Part shown: in pieces, positions 48,929 to 60,519 of the stretch | Layout: the number at the start of each line of letters is the position of its first letter | How positions within the stretch are numbered: position 1 is the stretch's first letter | Origin: Osmia lignaria lignaria | Taxonomy: Eukaryota; Arthropoda; Insecta; Hymenoptera; Megachilidae | NCBI RefSeq assembly: GCF_051020975.1 | Contig: NW_027478171.1 | Span: 620,001-684,000, forward strand | DNA: 64,000 nucleotides | Direction of reading: 5' to 3' | Translations under genes and position numbers: made by a program | The notes under the pieces: generated by a model | What the model was told of the DNA's origin: nothing | The model's database searches: none | Seen by the model: the letters and a program-made list of their open reading frames with translations, nothing else

Positions 48929-49572
48929 TTTGCCATAGCTCTCTTCGTTTCCGAGATATTTGCAGATTTATCTCAAGGGAAGGGGCCTGACGGACATATT
49001 TCGAGATATTTCTTCTTCTTGTTGTTCTTCCTCTGCACAGCTAAGCTGGAAGTGGCATTTGCAGCTCGCAATAGTGCAGAGTTATCTCAAAGAAAGGGGC
49101 CACGGCGTTTCTGTATCTCTATTATGTTGGTGCGGCTTCGGAACTTTTAAATATCTTGATATATCTCGAGAACTACGCATCTGATCAAAAAATATCATAG
49201 AAAATAAAAAGTAGGAAACTTAATTCTCTACAAAAAAGGTCTCTTAACATTTTGCCATAGGTCGCTTCGTTTCCGAGATATTTGCAGATATATCTCAAGG
49301 GAAGGGGCCTGACGGACATATTTCGAGATATTTCTTCTTCTTGTTGTTCTTCTTCTGCACAGCTAAGCTGGAAGTGGCATTTACAGCTCGCAATAGTGCA
49401 GAGTTATCTCAAAGAAAGGGGCCACGGTGTTTCTGTATCTCTATTATGTTGGTGCGGCTTCGGAACTTTTAAATATCTCGATATATCTCGAAAACTACGC
49501 TTCTGATCAAAAAATATCATAGCACATAAATTGTAGGAAAGATAATTCTCTACAAAAAACGTCTCTTAACAT
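48929..49572 (+). repeat. Two-unit segment duplicated 10 units away, right copy (units 153-154)
   Basis: Right copy of 45,709-46,352 with every private marker retained. The unit that follows (155) has the full CAGCTCAAAGGAAC head, whereas unit 145 after the left copy has a partial version of it, so the shared block ends in or beyond that head. Confidence 0.9.
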
Positions 49573-50537
49573 TTTGCCATAGCTCGCTTCGTTTCCGAGA
49601 TATTTGCAGATTCAGCTCAAAGGAACGGGCCTGACGGACATATTTCGAGATACTTCTTCTTCTTGTTGTTCTTCTTCTGCACAGCTAAGCTGGAAGTGGC
49701 ATTTACAGCTCGCAATAGTGCAGAGTTATCTCAAAGAAAGGGGCCACGGTGTTTCTGTATCTCTATTATGTTGGTGCGGCTTCGGAACTTTTAAATATCT
49801 TGATATATCTCGAGAACTACGCATCTGATCAAAAAATATCATAGAACATAAAAAGTAGGAAACTTAATTCTCTACAAAAAAGGTCTCCTAACATTTTGCC
49901 ATAGGTCGCTTCGTTTCCGAGATATTTGCAGATTTATCTCAAGGGAAGAGGCCTAACGGACATATTTCGAGATATTTCTTCTTCTTGTTGTCCTTCTTCT
50001 GCACAGCTAAACTGGAAGTGGCATTTCCAGCTCGCAATAGTGCAGAGTTATCTCAAAGAGAGGGGCCACGGTGTTTCTGTATCTCTATTATGTTGGTGCG
50101 GCTTCGGAACTTTTAAATATCTTGATATATCTCGAGAACTACGCATCTGATCAAAAAATATCATAGAAGATAAAAAGTAGGAAACTTAATTCTCTACAAA
50201 AAGGTCTGTTGACATTTTGCCATAGCTCGCTTCGTTTCCGAGATATTTGCAGATTTATCTCAAGGGAAGGGGCCTGACGGACATATTTCGAGATATTTCT
50301 TCTTCTTGTTGTTCTTCTTCTGCACAGCTAAGCTGGAAGTGGCATTTGCGGCTCGCACTAGTGCAGAGTTATCTCAAAGAAAGGGGCCACGGTGTTTCTG
50401 TATCTCTATTATGTTGGTGCGGCTTCGGAACTTTTAAATATCTCGATGTATCTCGAAAACTACGCTTCTGATCAAAAAATATCATAGAACATAAATTGTA
50501 GGAAACATAATTCTCTATAAAAAACGTCTCTTAACAT

Positions 50538-52147
50538 TTTGCCATAGCTCGCTTCGTTTCCGAGATATTTGCAAATTCATCTCAAAGGAACTGGCCTGAC
50601 GGACATATTTCGAGATATTTCTTCTTCTTGTTGTTCTTCCTCTGCACAGCTAAGCTGGAAGTGGCATTTACAGCTCGCAATAGTGCAGAGTTATCTCAAA
50701 GAAAGGGGCCACGGCGTTTCTGTATCTCTATTATGTTGGTGCGGCTTCGGAACTTTTAAATATCTTCATATATCTCGAGAACTACGCATCTGATCAAAAA
50801 ATATCATAGAAAATAAAAAGTAGGAAACTTAATTCTCTACAAAAAAGGTCTCTTAACATTTTGCCATAGGTCGCTTCGTTTCCGAGATATTTGCAGATTT
50901 ATCTCAAGGGAAGGGGCCTAACGGACATATTTCGAGATATTTCTTCTTCTTGTTGTCCTTCTTCTGCACAGCTAAACTGGAAGTGGCATTTCCAGCTCGC
51001 AATAGTGCAGAGTTATCTCAAAGAGAGGGGCCGCGGTGTTTCTGTATCTCTATTATGTTGGTGCGGCTTCGGAACTTTTAAATATCTTGATATATCTCGA
51101 GAACTACGCATCTGATCAAAAAATATCATAGAAGATAAAAAGTAGGAAACTTAATTCTCTACAAAAAAGGTCTCTTAACATTTTGCCATAGCTCGCTTCG
51201 TTTCCGAGATATTTGCAGATTTATCTCAAGGGAAGGGGCCTGACGGACATATTTCGAAATATTTCTTCTTCTTGTTGTTCTTCTTCTGCACAGCTAAGCT
51301 GGAAGTGGCATTTGCGGCTCGCACTGGTGCAGAGTTATCTCAAAGAAAGGGGCCACGGTGTTTCTGTATCTCTATTATGTTGGTGCGGCTTCGGAACTTT
51401 TAAATATCTCGATGTATCTCGAAAACTACGCTTCTGATCAAAAAATATCATAGAACATAAATTGTAGGAAACATAATTCTCTACAAAAAAGGTCTCTTAA
51501 CATTTTGCCATAGCTCGCTTCGTTTCCGAGATATTTGCAGATATATCTCAAGGGAAGGGGCCTGACGGACAGATTTCGAGATATTTCTTCTTCTTGTTGT
51601 TCTTCTTCTGCACAGCTAAGCTGGAAGTGGCATTTACAGCTCGCAATAGTGCAGAGTTATCTCAAAGAAAGGGGCCACGGTGTTTCTGTATCTCTATTAT
51701 GTTGGTGCGGCTTCGGAACTTTTAAATATCTTGATATATCTCGAGAACTACGCATCTGATCAAAAAATATCATAGAACATAAAAAGTAGGAAACTTAATT
51801 CTCTACAAAAAAGGTCTTTTAACATTTTGCCATAGCTCGCTTCGTTTCCGAGATATTTGCAGATTTATCTCAAGGGAAGGGGCCTGACGGACATATTTCG
51901 AGATATTTCTTCTTCTTGTTGTTCTTCTTCTGCACAGCTAAGCTGGAAGTGGCATTTGCGGCTCGCACTAGTGCAGAGTTATCTCAAAGAACGGGGCCAC
52001 GGTGTTTCTGTATCTCTATTATGTTGGTGCGGCTTCGGAACTTTTAAATATCTTGATATATCTCGAGAACTACGCATCTGATCAAAAAATATCATAGAAC
52101 ATAAAAAGTAGGAAACTTAATTCTCTACAAAAAAGGTCTCTTCACAT
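50538..52147 (+). repeat. Five-unit segment duplicated 12 units away, right copy (units 158-162)
   Basis: Right copy. It differs from the left at a few positions: the left has ACGAACATATTGCGAG where the right has ACGGACATATTTCGAG, and AAGAGCGGGG plus TTCGCAAC where the right has AAGAACGGGG and TTCGGAAC. Unit 157 upstream also matches the end of unit 145 (TCTATAAAAAACGTC), so the shared block extends leftward into those tails. Confidence 0.92.
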
Positions 52148-52403
52148 TTTGCCATAGCTCGCTTCGTTTCCGAGATATTTGCAGATTTATCTCAAGGGAA
52201 GGGGCCTGACGGACATATTTCGAGATATTTCTTCTTCTTGTTGTTCTTCTTCTGCACAGCTAAGCTGGAAGTGGCATTTGCGGCTCGCACTAGTGCAGAG
52301 TTATCTCAAAGAAAGGGGCCACGGTGTTTCTGTATCTCTATTATGTTGGTGCGGCTTCGGAACTTTTAAATATCTCGATATATCTCGAAAACTACGCTTC
52401 TGA

Positions 52404-52799
52404 TCAAAAAATATCATAGAGCATAAATTGTAGGAAACAGAATTCTCTACAAAAAAGGTCTCTTAACATTTTGCCATAGCTCGCTTCGTTTCCGAGATAT
52501 TTGCAGATATATCTCAAGGGAAGGGGCCTGACGGACATATTTCGAGATATTTCTTCTTCTTGTTGTTCTTCTTCTGCACAGCTAAGCTGGAAGTGGCATT
52601 TGCGGCTCGCACTAGTGCAGAGTGATCTCAAAGAAAGGGGCCACGGTGTTTCTGTATCTCTATTATGTTGGTGCGGCTTCGGAACTTTTAAATATCTCAA
52701 TGTATCTCGAAAACTACGCTTCTGATCAAAAAATATCATACAACATAAATTGTAGGAAACATAATTCTCTACAAAAAAGGTCTCTGAACATTTTGCCAT
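52404..52799 (-). other. Longest open frame in the window (131 codons, ATG start), chance read-through
   Basis: On the minus strand the ordinary unit begins ATG GCA AAA TGT TAA. In unit 164 two independent changes remove in-frame stops: GGTCTCTGAAC at about 52,785 turns TAA into TCA, and GTGATCTC at about 52,623 does the same at the next stop. Reading then continues across the unit junction at 52,470 into unit 163. Because 322 is not a multiple of 3 the frame shifts from unit to unit, so the product is not a repeat protein. No domain is recognisable. Confidence 0.8.
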
Positions 52800-53435
52800 A
52801 GCTCGCTTCGTTTCCGAGATATTTGCAGATATATCTCAAGGGAAGGGGCCTGACGGACATATTTCGAGATATTTCTTCTTCTTGTTGTTCTTCTTCTGCA
52901 CAGCTAAGCTGGAGGTGGCATTTACAGCTCGCAATAGTGCAGAGTTATCTCAAAGAAAGGGGCCACGGTGTTTCTGTATCTCTATTATGTTGGTGCGGCT
53001 TCGGAACTTTTAAATATCTTGATATATCTCGAGAACTACGCATCTGATCAAAAAATATCATGGAAGATAAAAAGTAGGAAACTTAATTCTCTACAAAAAA
53101 GGTCTCTTAACATTTTGCCATAACTCGCTTCGTTTCCGAGATATTTGCAGATTTATCTCAAGGGAAGGGGCCTGACGGACATATTTCGAGATATTTCTTC
53201 TTCTTGTTGTTCTTCTTCTGCACAGCTAAGCTGGAAGTGGCATTTGCGGCTCGCACTAGTGCAGAGTTATCTCAAAGAAAGGGGCCACGCTGTTTCTGTA
53301 TCTCTATTATGTTGGTGCGGCTTCGGAACTTTTAAATATCTTGATATATCGCGAGAACTACGCATCTGATCAAAAAATATCATAGAAGATAAAAAGTAGG
53401 AAACTTAATTCTCTACAAAAAAGGTCTCTTAACAT

Positions 53436-55045
53436 TTTGCCATAGCTCGCTTCGTTTCCGAGATATTTGCAGATTTATCTCAAGGGAAGGGGCCTGACGG
53501 ACATATTTCGAGATATTTCTTCTTCTTGTTGTTCTTCTTCTGCACAGCTAAGCTGGAAGTGGCATTTGCGGCTCGCACTAGTGCAGAGTTATCTCAAAGA
53601 AAGGGGCCACGCTGTTTCTGTATCTCTATTATGTTGGTGCGGCTTCGGAACTTTTAAATATCTTGATATATCTCGAGAACTACGCATCTGATCAAAAAAT
53701 ATCATAGAACATAAAAAGTAGGAAACTTAATTCTCTACAAAAAAGGTCTCTTCACATTTTGCCATAGCTCGCTTCGTTTCCGAGATATTTGCAGATTTAT
53801 CTCAAGGGAAGGGGCCTGACGGACATATTTCGAGATATTTCTTCTTCTTGTTGTTCTTCTTCTGCACAGCTAAGCTGGAAGTGGCATTTGCGGCTCGCAC
53901 TAGTGCAGAGTTATCTCAAAGAAAGGGGCCACGGTGTTTCTGTATCTCTATTATGTTGGTGCGGCTTCGGAACTTTTAAATATCTCGATATATCTCGAAA
54001 ACTACGCTTCTGATCAAAAAATATCATAGAGCATAAATTGTAGGCAACAGAATTCTCTACAAAAAAGGTCTCTTAACATTTTGCCATAGCTCGCTTCGTT
54101 TCCGAGATATTTGCAGATATATCTCAAGGGAAGGGGCCTGACGGACATATTTCGATATATTTCTTCTTCTTGTTGTTCTTCTTCTGCACAGCTAAGCTGG
54201 AAGTGGCATTTGCGGCTCGCACTAGTGCAGAGTTATCTCAAAGAAAGGGGCCACGGTGTTTCTGTATCTCTATTATGTTGGTGCGGCTTCGGAACTTTTA
54301 AATATCTCGATGTATCTCGAAAACTACGCTTCTGATCAAAAAATATCATAGAACATAAATTGTAGGAAACATAATTCTCTACAAAAAAGGTCTCTGAACA
54401 TTTTGCCATAGCTCGCTTCGTTTCCGAGATATTTGCAGATATATCTCAAGGGAAGGGGCCTGACGGACATATTTCGAGATATTTCTTCTTCTTGTTGTTC
54501 TTCTTCTGCACAGCTAAGCTGGAAGTGGCATTTGCGGCTCGCACTAGTGCAGAGTTATCTCAAAGAAAGGGGCCACGCTGTTTCTGTATCTCTATTATGT
54601 TGGTGCGGCTTCGGAACTTTTAAATATCTCGATGTATCTCGAAAACTACGCTTCTGATCAAAAAATATCATAGAACATAAATTGTAGGAAACATAATTCT
54701 CTATAAAAAACGTCTCTTAACATTTTGCCATAGCTCGCTTCGTTTCCGAGATATTTGCAGATTCATCTCAAAGGAACTGGCCTGACGGACATATTTCGAG
54801 ATATTTCTTCTTCTTGTTGTTCTTCCTCTGCACAGCTGAGCTGGAAGTGGCATTTGCAGCTCGCAATAGTGCAGAGTTATCTCAAAGAAAGGGGCCACGG
54901 CGTTTCTGTATCTCTATTATGTTGGTGCGGCTTCGGAACTTTTAAATATCTTGATATATCTCGAGAACTACGCATCTGATCAAAAAATATCATAGAACAT
55001 AAAAAGTAGGAAACTTCATTCTCTACAAAAAAGGTCTCTTAACAT
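53436..55045 (+). repeat. Five-unit segment duplicated 8 units away, left copy (units 167-171)
   Basis: Markers in order: GCCACGCTGTTTC, CATAGAGCATAAATTG, TTTCGATATATTTC, GGTCTCTGAAC with GCCACGCTG, then a CAGATTCATCTCAAAGGAACTGG head with CACAGCTGAGC. The same set recurs at 56,012. The offset is 2,576 bp, exactly eight units. Confidence 0.92.
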
Positions 55046-56011
55046 TTTGCCATAGCTCGCTTCGTTTCCGAGATATTTGGAGATGTATCTCAAGGGAAGG
55101 GGCCTGACGGACATATTTCGAGATATTTCTTCTTCTTGTTGTTCTTCTCCTGCACAGCTAAGCTGGAAGTGGCATTTGCGGCTCGCACTAGTGCAGAGTT
55201 ATCTCAAAGAAAGGGGCCACGGTGTTTCTGTATCTCTATTATGTTGGTGCGGCTTCGGAACTTTTAAATATCTCGATGTATCTCGAAAACTACGCTTCTG
55301 ATCAAAAAATATCATAGAACATAAATTGTAGGAAACAGAATTCTCTACAAAAAAGGTCTCTTAACATTTTGCCATAGCTCGCTTCGTTTCCGAGATATTT
55401 GCAGATATATCTCAAGGGAAGGGGCCTGACGGACATATTTCGAGATATTTCTTCTTCTTGTTGTTCTTCTTCTGCACAGCTAAGCTGGAAGTGGCATTTG
55501 CGGCTCGCACTAGTGCAGAGTTATCTCAAAGAAAGGGGCGACGGTGTTTCTGTATCTCTATTATGTTGGTGCGGCTTCGGAACTTTTAAATATCTCGATG
55601 TATCTCGAAAACTACGCTTCTGATCAAAAAATATCATAGAACATAAATTGTAGGAAACAGAATTCTCTACAAAAAAGGTCTCTTAACATTTTGCCATAGC
55701 TCGCTTCGTTTCCGAGATATTTGCAGATATATCTCAAGGGAAGGGGCCTGACGGACATATTTCGAGATATTTCTTCTTCTTGTTGTTCTTCTTCTGCACA
55801 GCTAAGCTGGAAGTGGCATTTGCGGCTCGCACTAGTGCAGAGTTATCTCAAAGAAAGGGGCCACGCTGTTTCTGTATCTCTATTATGTTGGTGCGGCTTC
55901 GGAACTTTTAAATATCTTGATATATCTCGAGAACTACGCGTCTGATCAAAAAATATCATAGAACATAAAAAGTAGGAAACTTAATTCTCTACAAAAAAGG
56001 TCTCCTAACAT

Positions 56012-57621
56012 TTTGCCATAGCTCGCTTCGTTTCCGAGATATTTGCAGATTTATCTCAAGGGAAGGGGCCTGACGGACATATTTCGAGATATTTCTTCTT
56101 CTTGTTGTTCTTCTTCTGCACAGCTAAGCTGGAAGTGGCATTTGCGGCTCGCACTAGTGCAGAGTTATCTCAAAGAAAGGGGCCACGCTGTTTCTGTATC
56201 TCTATTATGTTGGTGCGGCTTCGGAACTTTTAAATATCTTGATATATCTCGAGAACTACGCATCTGATCAAAAAATATCATAGAACATAAAAAGTAGGAA
56301 ACTTAATTCTCTACAAAAAAGGTCTCTTCACATTTTGCCATAGCTCGCTTCGTTTCCGAGATATTTGCAGATTTATCTCAAGGGAAGGGGCCTGACGGAC
56401 ATATTTCGAGATATTTCTTCTTCTTGTTGTTCTTCTTCTGCACAGCTAAGCTGGAAGTGGCATTTGCGGCTCGCACTAGTGCAGAGTTATCTCAAAGAAA
56501 GGGGCCACGGTGTTTCTGTATCTCTATTATGTTGGTGCGGCTTCGGAACTTTTAAATATCTCGATATATCTCGAAAACTACGCTTCTGATCAAAAAATAT
56601 CATAGAGCATAAATTGTAGGAAACAGAATTCTCTACAAAAAAGGTCTCTTAACATTTTGCCATAGCTCGCTTCGTTTCCGAGATATTTGCAGATATATCT
56701 CAAGGGAAGGGGCCTGACGGACATATTTCGATATATTTCTTCTTCTTGTTGTTCTTCTTCTGCACAGCTAAGCTGGAAGTGGCATTTGCGGCTCGCACTA
56801 GTGCAGAGTTATCTCAAAGAAAGGGGCCACGGTGTTTCTGTATCTCTATTATGTTGGTGCGGCTTCGGAACTTTTAAATATCTCGATGTATCTCGAAAAC
56901 TACGCTTCTGATCAAAAAATATCATAGAACATAAATTGTAGGAAACATAATTCTCTACAAAAAAGGTCTCTGAACATTTTGCCATAGCTCGCTTCGTTTC
57001 CGAGATATTTGCAGATATATCTCAAGGGAAGGGGCCTGACGGACATATTTCGAGATATTTCTTCTTCTTGTTGTTCTTCTTCTGCACAGCTAAGCTGGAA
57101 GTGGCATTTGCGGATCGCACTAGTGCAGAGTTATCTCAAAGAAAGGGGCCACGCTGTTTCTGTATCTCTATTATGTTGGTGCGGCTTCGGAACTTTTAAA
57201 TATCTCGATGTATCTCGAAAACTACGCTTCTGATCAAAAAATATCATAGAACATAAATTGTAGGAAACATAATTCTCTATAAAAAACGTCTCTTAACATT
57301 TTGCCATAGCTCGCTTCGTTTCCGAGATATTTGCAGATTCATCTCAAAGGAACTGGCCTGACGGACATATTTCGAGATATTTCTTCTTCTTGTTGTTCTT
57401 CCTCTGCACAGCTGAGCTGGAAGTGGCATTTGCAGCTCGCAATAGTGCAGAGTTATCTCAAAGAAAGGGGCCACGGCGTTTCTGTATCTCTATTATGTTG
57501 GTGCGGCTTCGGAACTTTTAAATATCTTGATATATCTCGAGAACTACGCATCTGATCAAAAAATATCATAGAACATGAAAAGTAGGAAACTTAATTCTCT
57601 ACAAAAAAGGTCTCTTAACAT
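56012..57621 (+). repeat. Five-unit segment duplicated 8 units away, right copy (units 175-179)
   Basis: Right copy of 53,436-55,045. Few differences are visible: GCGGATCGCAC in unit 178, GTAGGAAACAG in unit 176 where unit 168 has GTAGGCAACAG, and a GAACATGAAAAG tail in unit 179. Confidence 0.92.
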
Positions 57622-58265
57622 TTTGCCATAGCTCGCTTCGTTTCCGAGATATTTGCAGATTTATCTCAAGGGAAGGGGCCTGACGGACATATTTCGAGAT
57701 ATTTCTTCTTCTTGTTGTTCTTCTTCTGCACAGCTAAGCTGGAAGTGGCATTTGCGGCTCGCACTAGCGCAGAGCTATCTCAAAGAAAGGGGCCACGGTG
57801 TTTCTGTATCTCTATTATGTTGGTGCGGCTTCGGAACTTTTAAATATCTCGATATATCTCGAAAACTACGCTTCTGATCAAAAAATATCATAGAACATAA
57901 ATTGTAGGAAACATAATTCTCTACAAAAAAGGTCTCTCAACATTTTGCCATAGCTCGCTTCGTTTCCGAGATATTTGCAGATATATCTCAAGGGCAGGGG
58001 CCTGACGGACATATTTCGAGATATTTCTTCTTCTTGTTGTTCTTCTTCTGCACAGCTAAGCTGGAAGTGGCATTTACAGCTCGCAATAGTGCAGAGTTAT
58101 CTCAAAGAAAGGGGCCACGGTGTTTCTGTATCTCTATTATGTTGGTGCGGCTTCGGAACTTTTAAATATCTTGATATATCTCGAGAACTACGCATCTGAT
58201 CAAAAAATATCATAGAACATAAAAAGTAGGAAACTTAATTCTCTACAAAAAAGGTCTCTTAACAT

Positions 58266-58909
58266 TTTGCCATAGCTCCCTTCGTTTCCGAGATATTTGC
58301 AGATTTATCTCAAGGGAAGGGGCCTAACGGACATATTTCGAGATATTTCTTCTTCTTGTTGTTCTTCTTCTGCACAGCTAAGCTGGAAGTGGCATTTACA
58401 GCTCGCAATAATGCAGAGTTATCTCAAAGAAAGGGGCCACGGTGTTTCTGTATCTCTATTATGTTGGTGCGGCTTCTGAACTTTTAAATATCTTGATATA
58501 TCTCGAGAACTACGCATCTGATCAAAAAATATCATAGAACATAAAAAGTAGGAAACTTAATTCTCTACAAAAAAGGTCTCTTAACATTTTGCCATAGCTC
58601 GCTTCGTTTCCGAGATATTTGCAGATTTATCTCAAGGGAAGGGGCCTAACGGACATATTTCGAGATATTTCTTCTTCTTGTTGTTCTTCTTCTGCACAGC
58701 TAAGCTGGAAGTGGCATTTGCGGCTCGCACTATTGCAGAGTTATCTCAAAGAAAGGGGCCACGGTGTTTCTGTATCTCTATTATGTTGGTGCGGCTTCGG
58801 AACTTTTAAATATCTTGATATATCTCGAGAACTACGCGTCTGATCAAAAAATATCATAGAACATAAAAAGTAGGAAACATAATTCTCTACAAAAAAGGTC
58901 TCTTAACAT
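58266..58909 (+). repeat. Two-unit segment duplicated 5 units away, left copy (units 182-183)
   Basis: Shares with 59,876-60,519 the markers CGCAATAATGCAG in the first unit and GGCCTAACGG, CGCACTATTGCAG and CTACGCGTCTG in the second. The offset is 1,610 bp. The heads of the first units differ (GCTCCCTTCG here, CATACCTCGC there). Confidence 0.88.
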
Positions 58910-59875
58910 TTTGCCATAGCTCGCTTCGTTTCCGAGATATTTGCAGATTTATCTCAAGGGAAGGGGCCTGACGGACATATTTCGAGATATTTCTTCTTCT
59001 TGTTGTTCTTCTTCTGCACAGCTAAGCTGGAAGTGGCATTTGCGGCTCGCACTAGTGCAGAGTTATCTCAAAGAAAGGGGCCACGGTGTTTCTGTATCTC
59101 TGTTATGTTGGTGCGGCTTCGGAACTTTTAAATATCTCGATATATCTCGAAAACTACGCATCTGATCAAAAAATATCATAGAACATAAAAAGTAGGAAAC
59201 TTAATTCTCTACAAAAAAGGTCTCTTAACATTTTGCCATAGCTCGCTTCGTTTCCGAGATATTTGCAGATTTATCTCAAGGGAAGGGGCCTGACGGACAT
59301 ATTTCGAGATATTTCTTCTTCTTGTTGTTCTTCTTCTGCACAGCTAAGCTGGAAGTGGCATTTGCGGCTCGCACTAGTGCAGAGTTATCTCAAAGAAAGG
59401 GGCCACGGTGTTTCTGTATCTCTATTATGTTGGTGCGGCTTCGGAACTTTTAAATATCTTGATATATCTCGAGAACTACGCATCTGATCAAAAAATATCA
59501 TAGAACATAAAAAGTAGGAAACTTAATTCTCTACAAAAAAGGTCTCTTAACATTTTGCCATACCTCGCTTCGTTTCCGAGATATTTGCAGATTTATCTCA
59601 AGGGAAGGGGCCTGACGGACATATTTCGAGATATTTCTTCTTCTTGTTGTTCTTCTTCTGCACAGCTAAGCTGGAAGTGGCATTTGCGGCTCGCACTAGT
59701 GCACAGTTATCTGAAAGAAAGGGGCCACGCTGTTTCTGTATCTGTATTATGTTGGTGCGGCTTCGGAACTTTTAAATATCTTGATATATCTCGAGAACTA
59801 CGCATCTGATCAAAAAATATCATAGAACATAAAAAGTAGGAAACTTAATTCTCTACAAAAAAGGTCTCTTAACAT

Positions 59876-60519
59876 TTTGCCATACCTCGCTTCGTTTCCG
59901 AGATATTTGCAGATTTATCTCAAGGGAAGGGGCCTGACGGACATATTTCGAGATATTTCTTCTTCTTGTTGTTCTTCTTCTGCACAGCTAAGCTGGAAGT
60001 GGCATTTACAGCTCGCAATAATGCAGAGTTATCTCAAAGAAAGGGGCCACGGTGTTTCTGTATCTCTATTATGTTGGTGCGGCTTCGGAACTTTTAAATA
60101 TCTTGATATATCTCGAGAACTACGCATCTGATCAAAAAATATCATAGAACATAAAAAGTAGGAAACTTAATTCTCTACAAAAAAGGTCTCTTAACATTTT
60201 GCCATAGCTCGCTTCGTTTCCGAGATATTTGCAGATTTATCTCAAGGGAAGGGGCCTAACGGACATATTTCGAGATATTTCTTCTTCTTGTTGTTCTTCT
60301 TCTGCACAGCTAAGCTGGAAGTGGCATTTGCGGCTCGCACTATTGCAGAGTTATCTCAAAGAAAGGGGCCACGGTGTTTCTGTATCTCTATTATGTTGGT
60401 GCGGCTTCGGAACTTTTAAATATCTTGATATATCTCGAGAACTACGCGTCTGATCAAAAAATATCATAGAACATAAAAAGTAGGAAACACAATTCTCTAC
60501 AAAAAAGGTCTCTTAACAT
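59876..60519 (+). repeat. Two-unit segment duplicated 5 units away, right copy (units 187-188)
   Basis: Right copy. The head CATACCTCGC is shared with the unit immediately before it (186, at 59,554), so the 5' breakpoint of the duplicated segment lies inside unit 187, before the CAATAATGCAG marker at about 60,014. Confidence 0.86.

Larger units (their letters stand above)
39270..52147 (+). repeat. Domain 5 (units 123-162): CAGCTCAAAGGAAC-head domain
   Basis: Units 128, 131, 134, 139 and 155 have the head CAGATTCAGCTCAAAGGAAC in place of CAGATTTATCTCAAGGGAAG, usually linked to TTCCTCTGCAC in the triplet tract. Units 146 and 158 carry a related CAAATTCATCTCAAAGGAAC head. This haplotype is absent left of 40.9 kb and recurs sparsely to the right (171, 179, 191, 196). 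Unit 145 has only the first part of it (CAGATTCAGCTCAAGGG). Confidence 0.82.

Noticed and set aside
52404..52799. 131-codon minus-strand frame as a gene
   Set aside because: It exists only because two substitutions in one unit remove stops present in most neighbouring units. It crosses a repeat junction out of register and shows no domain.
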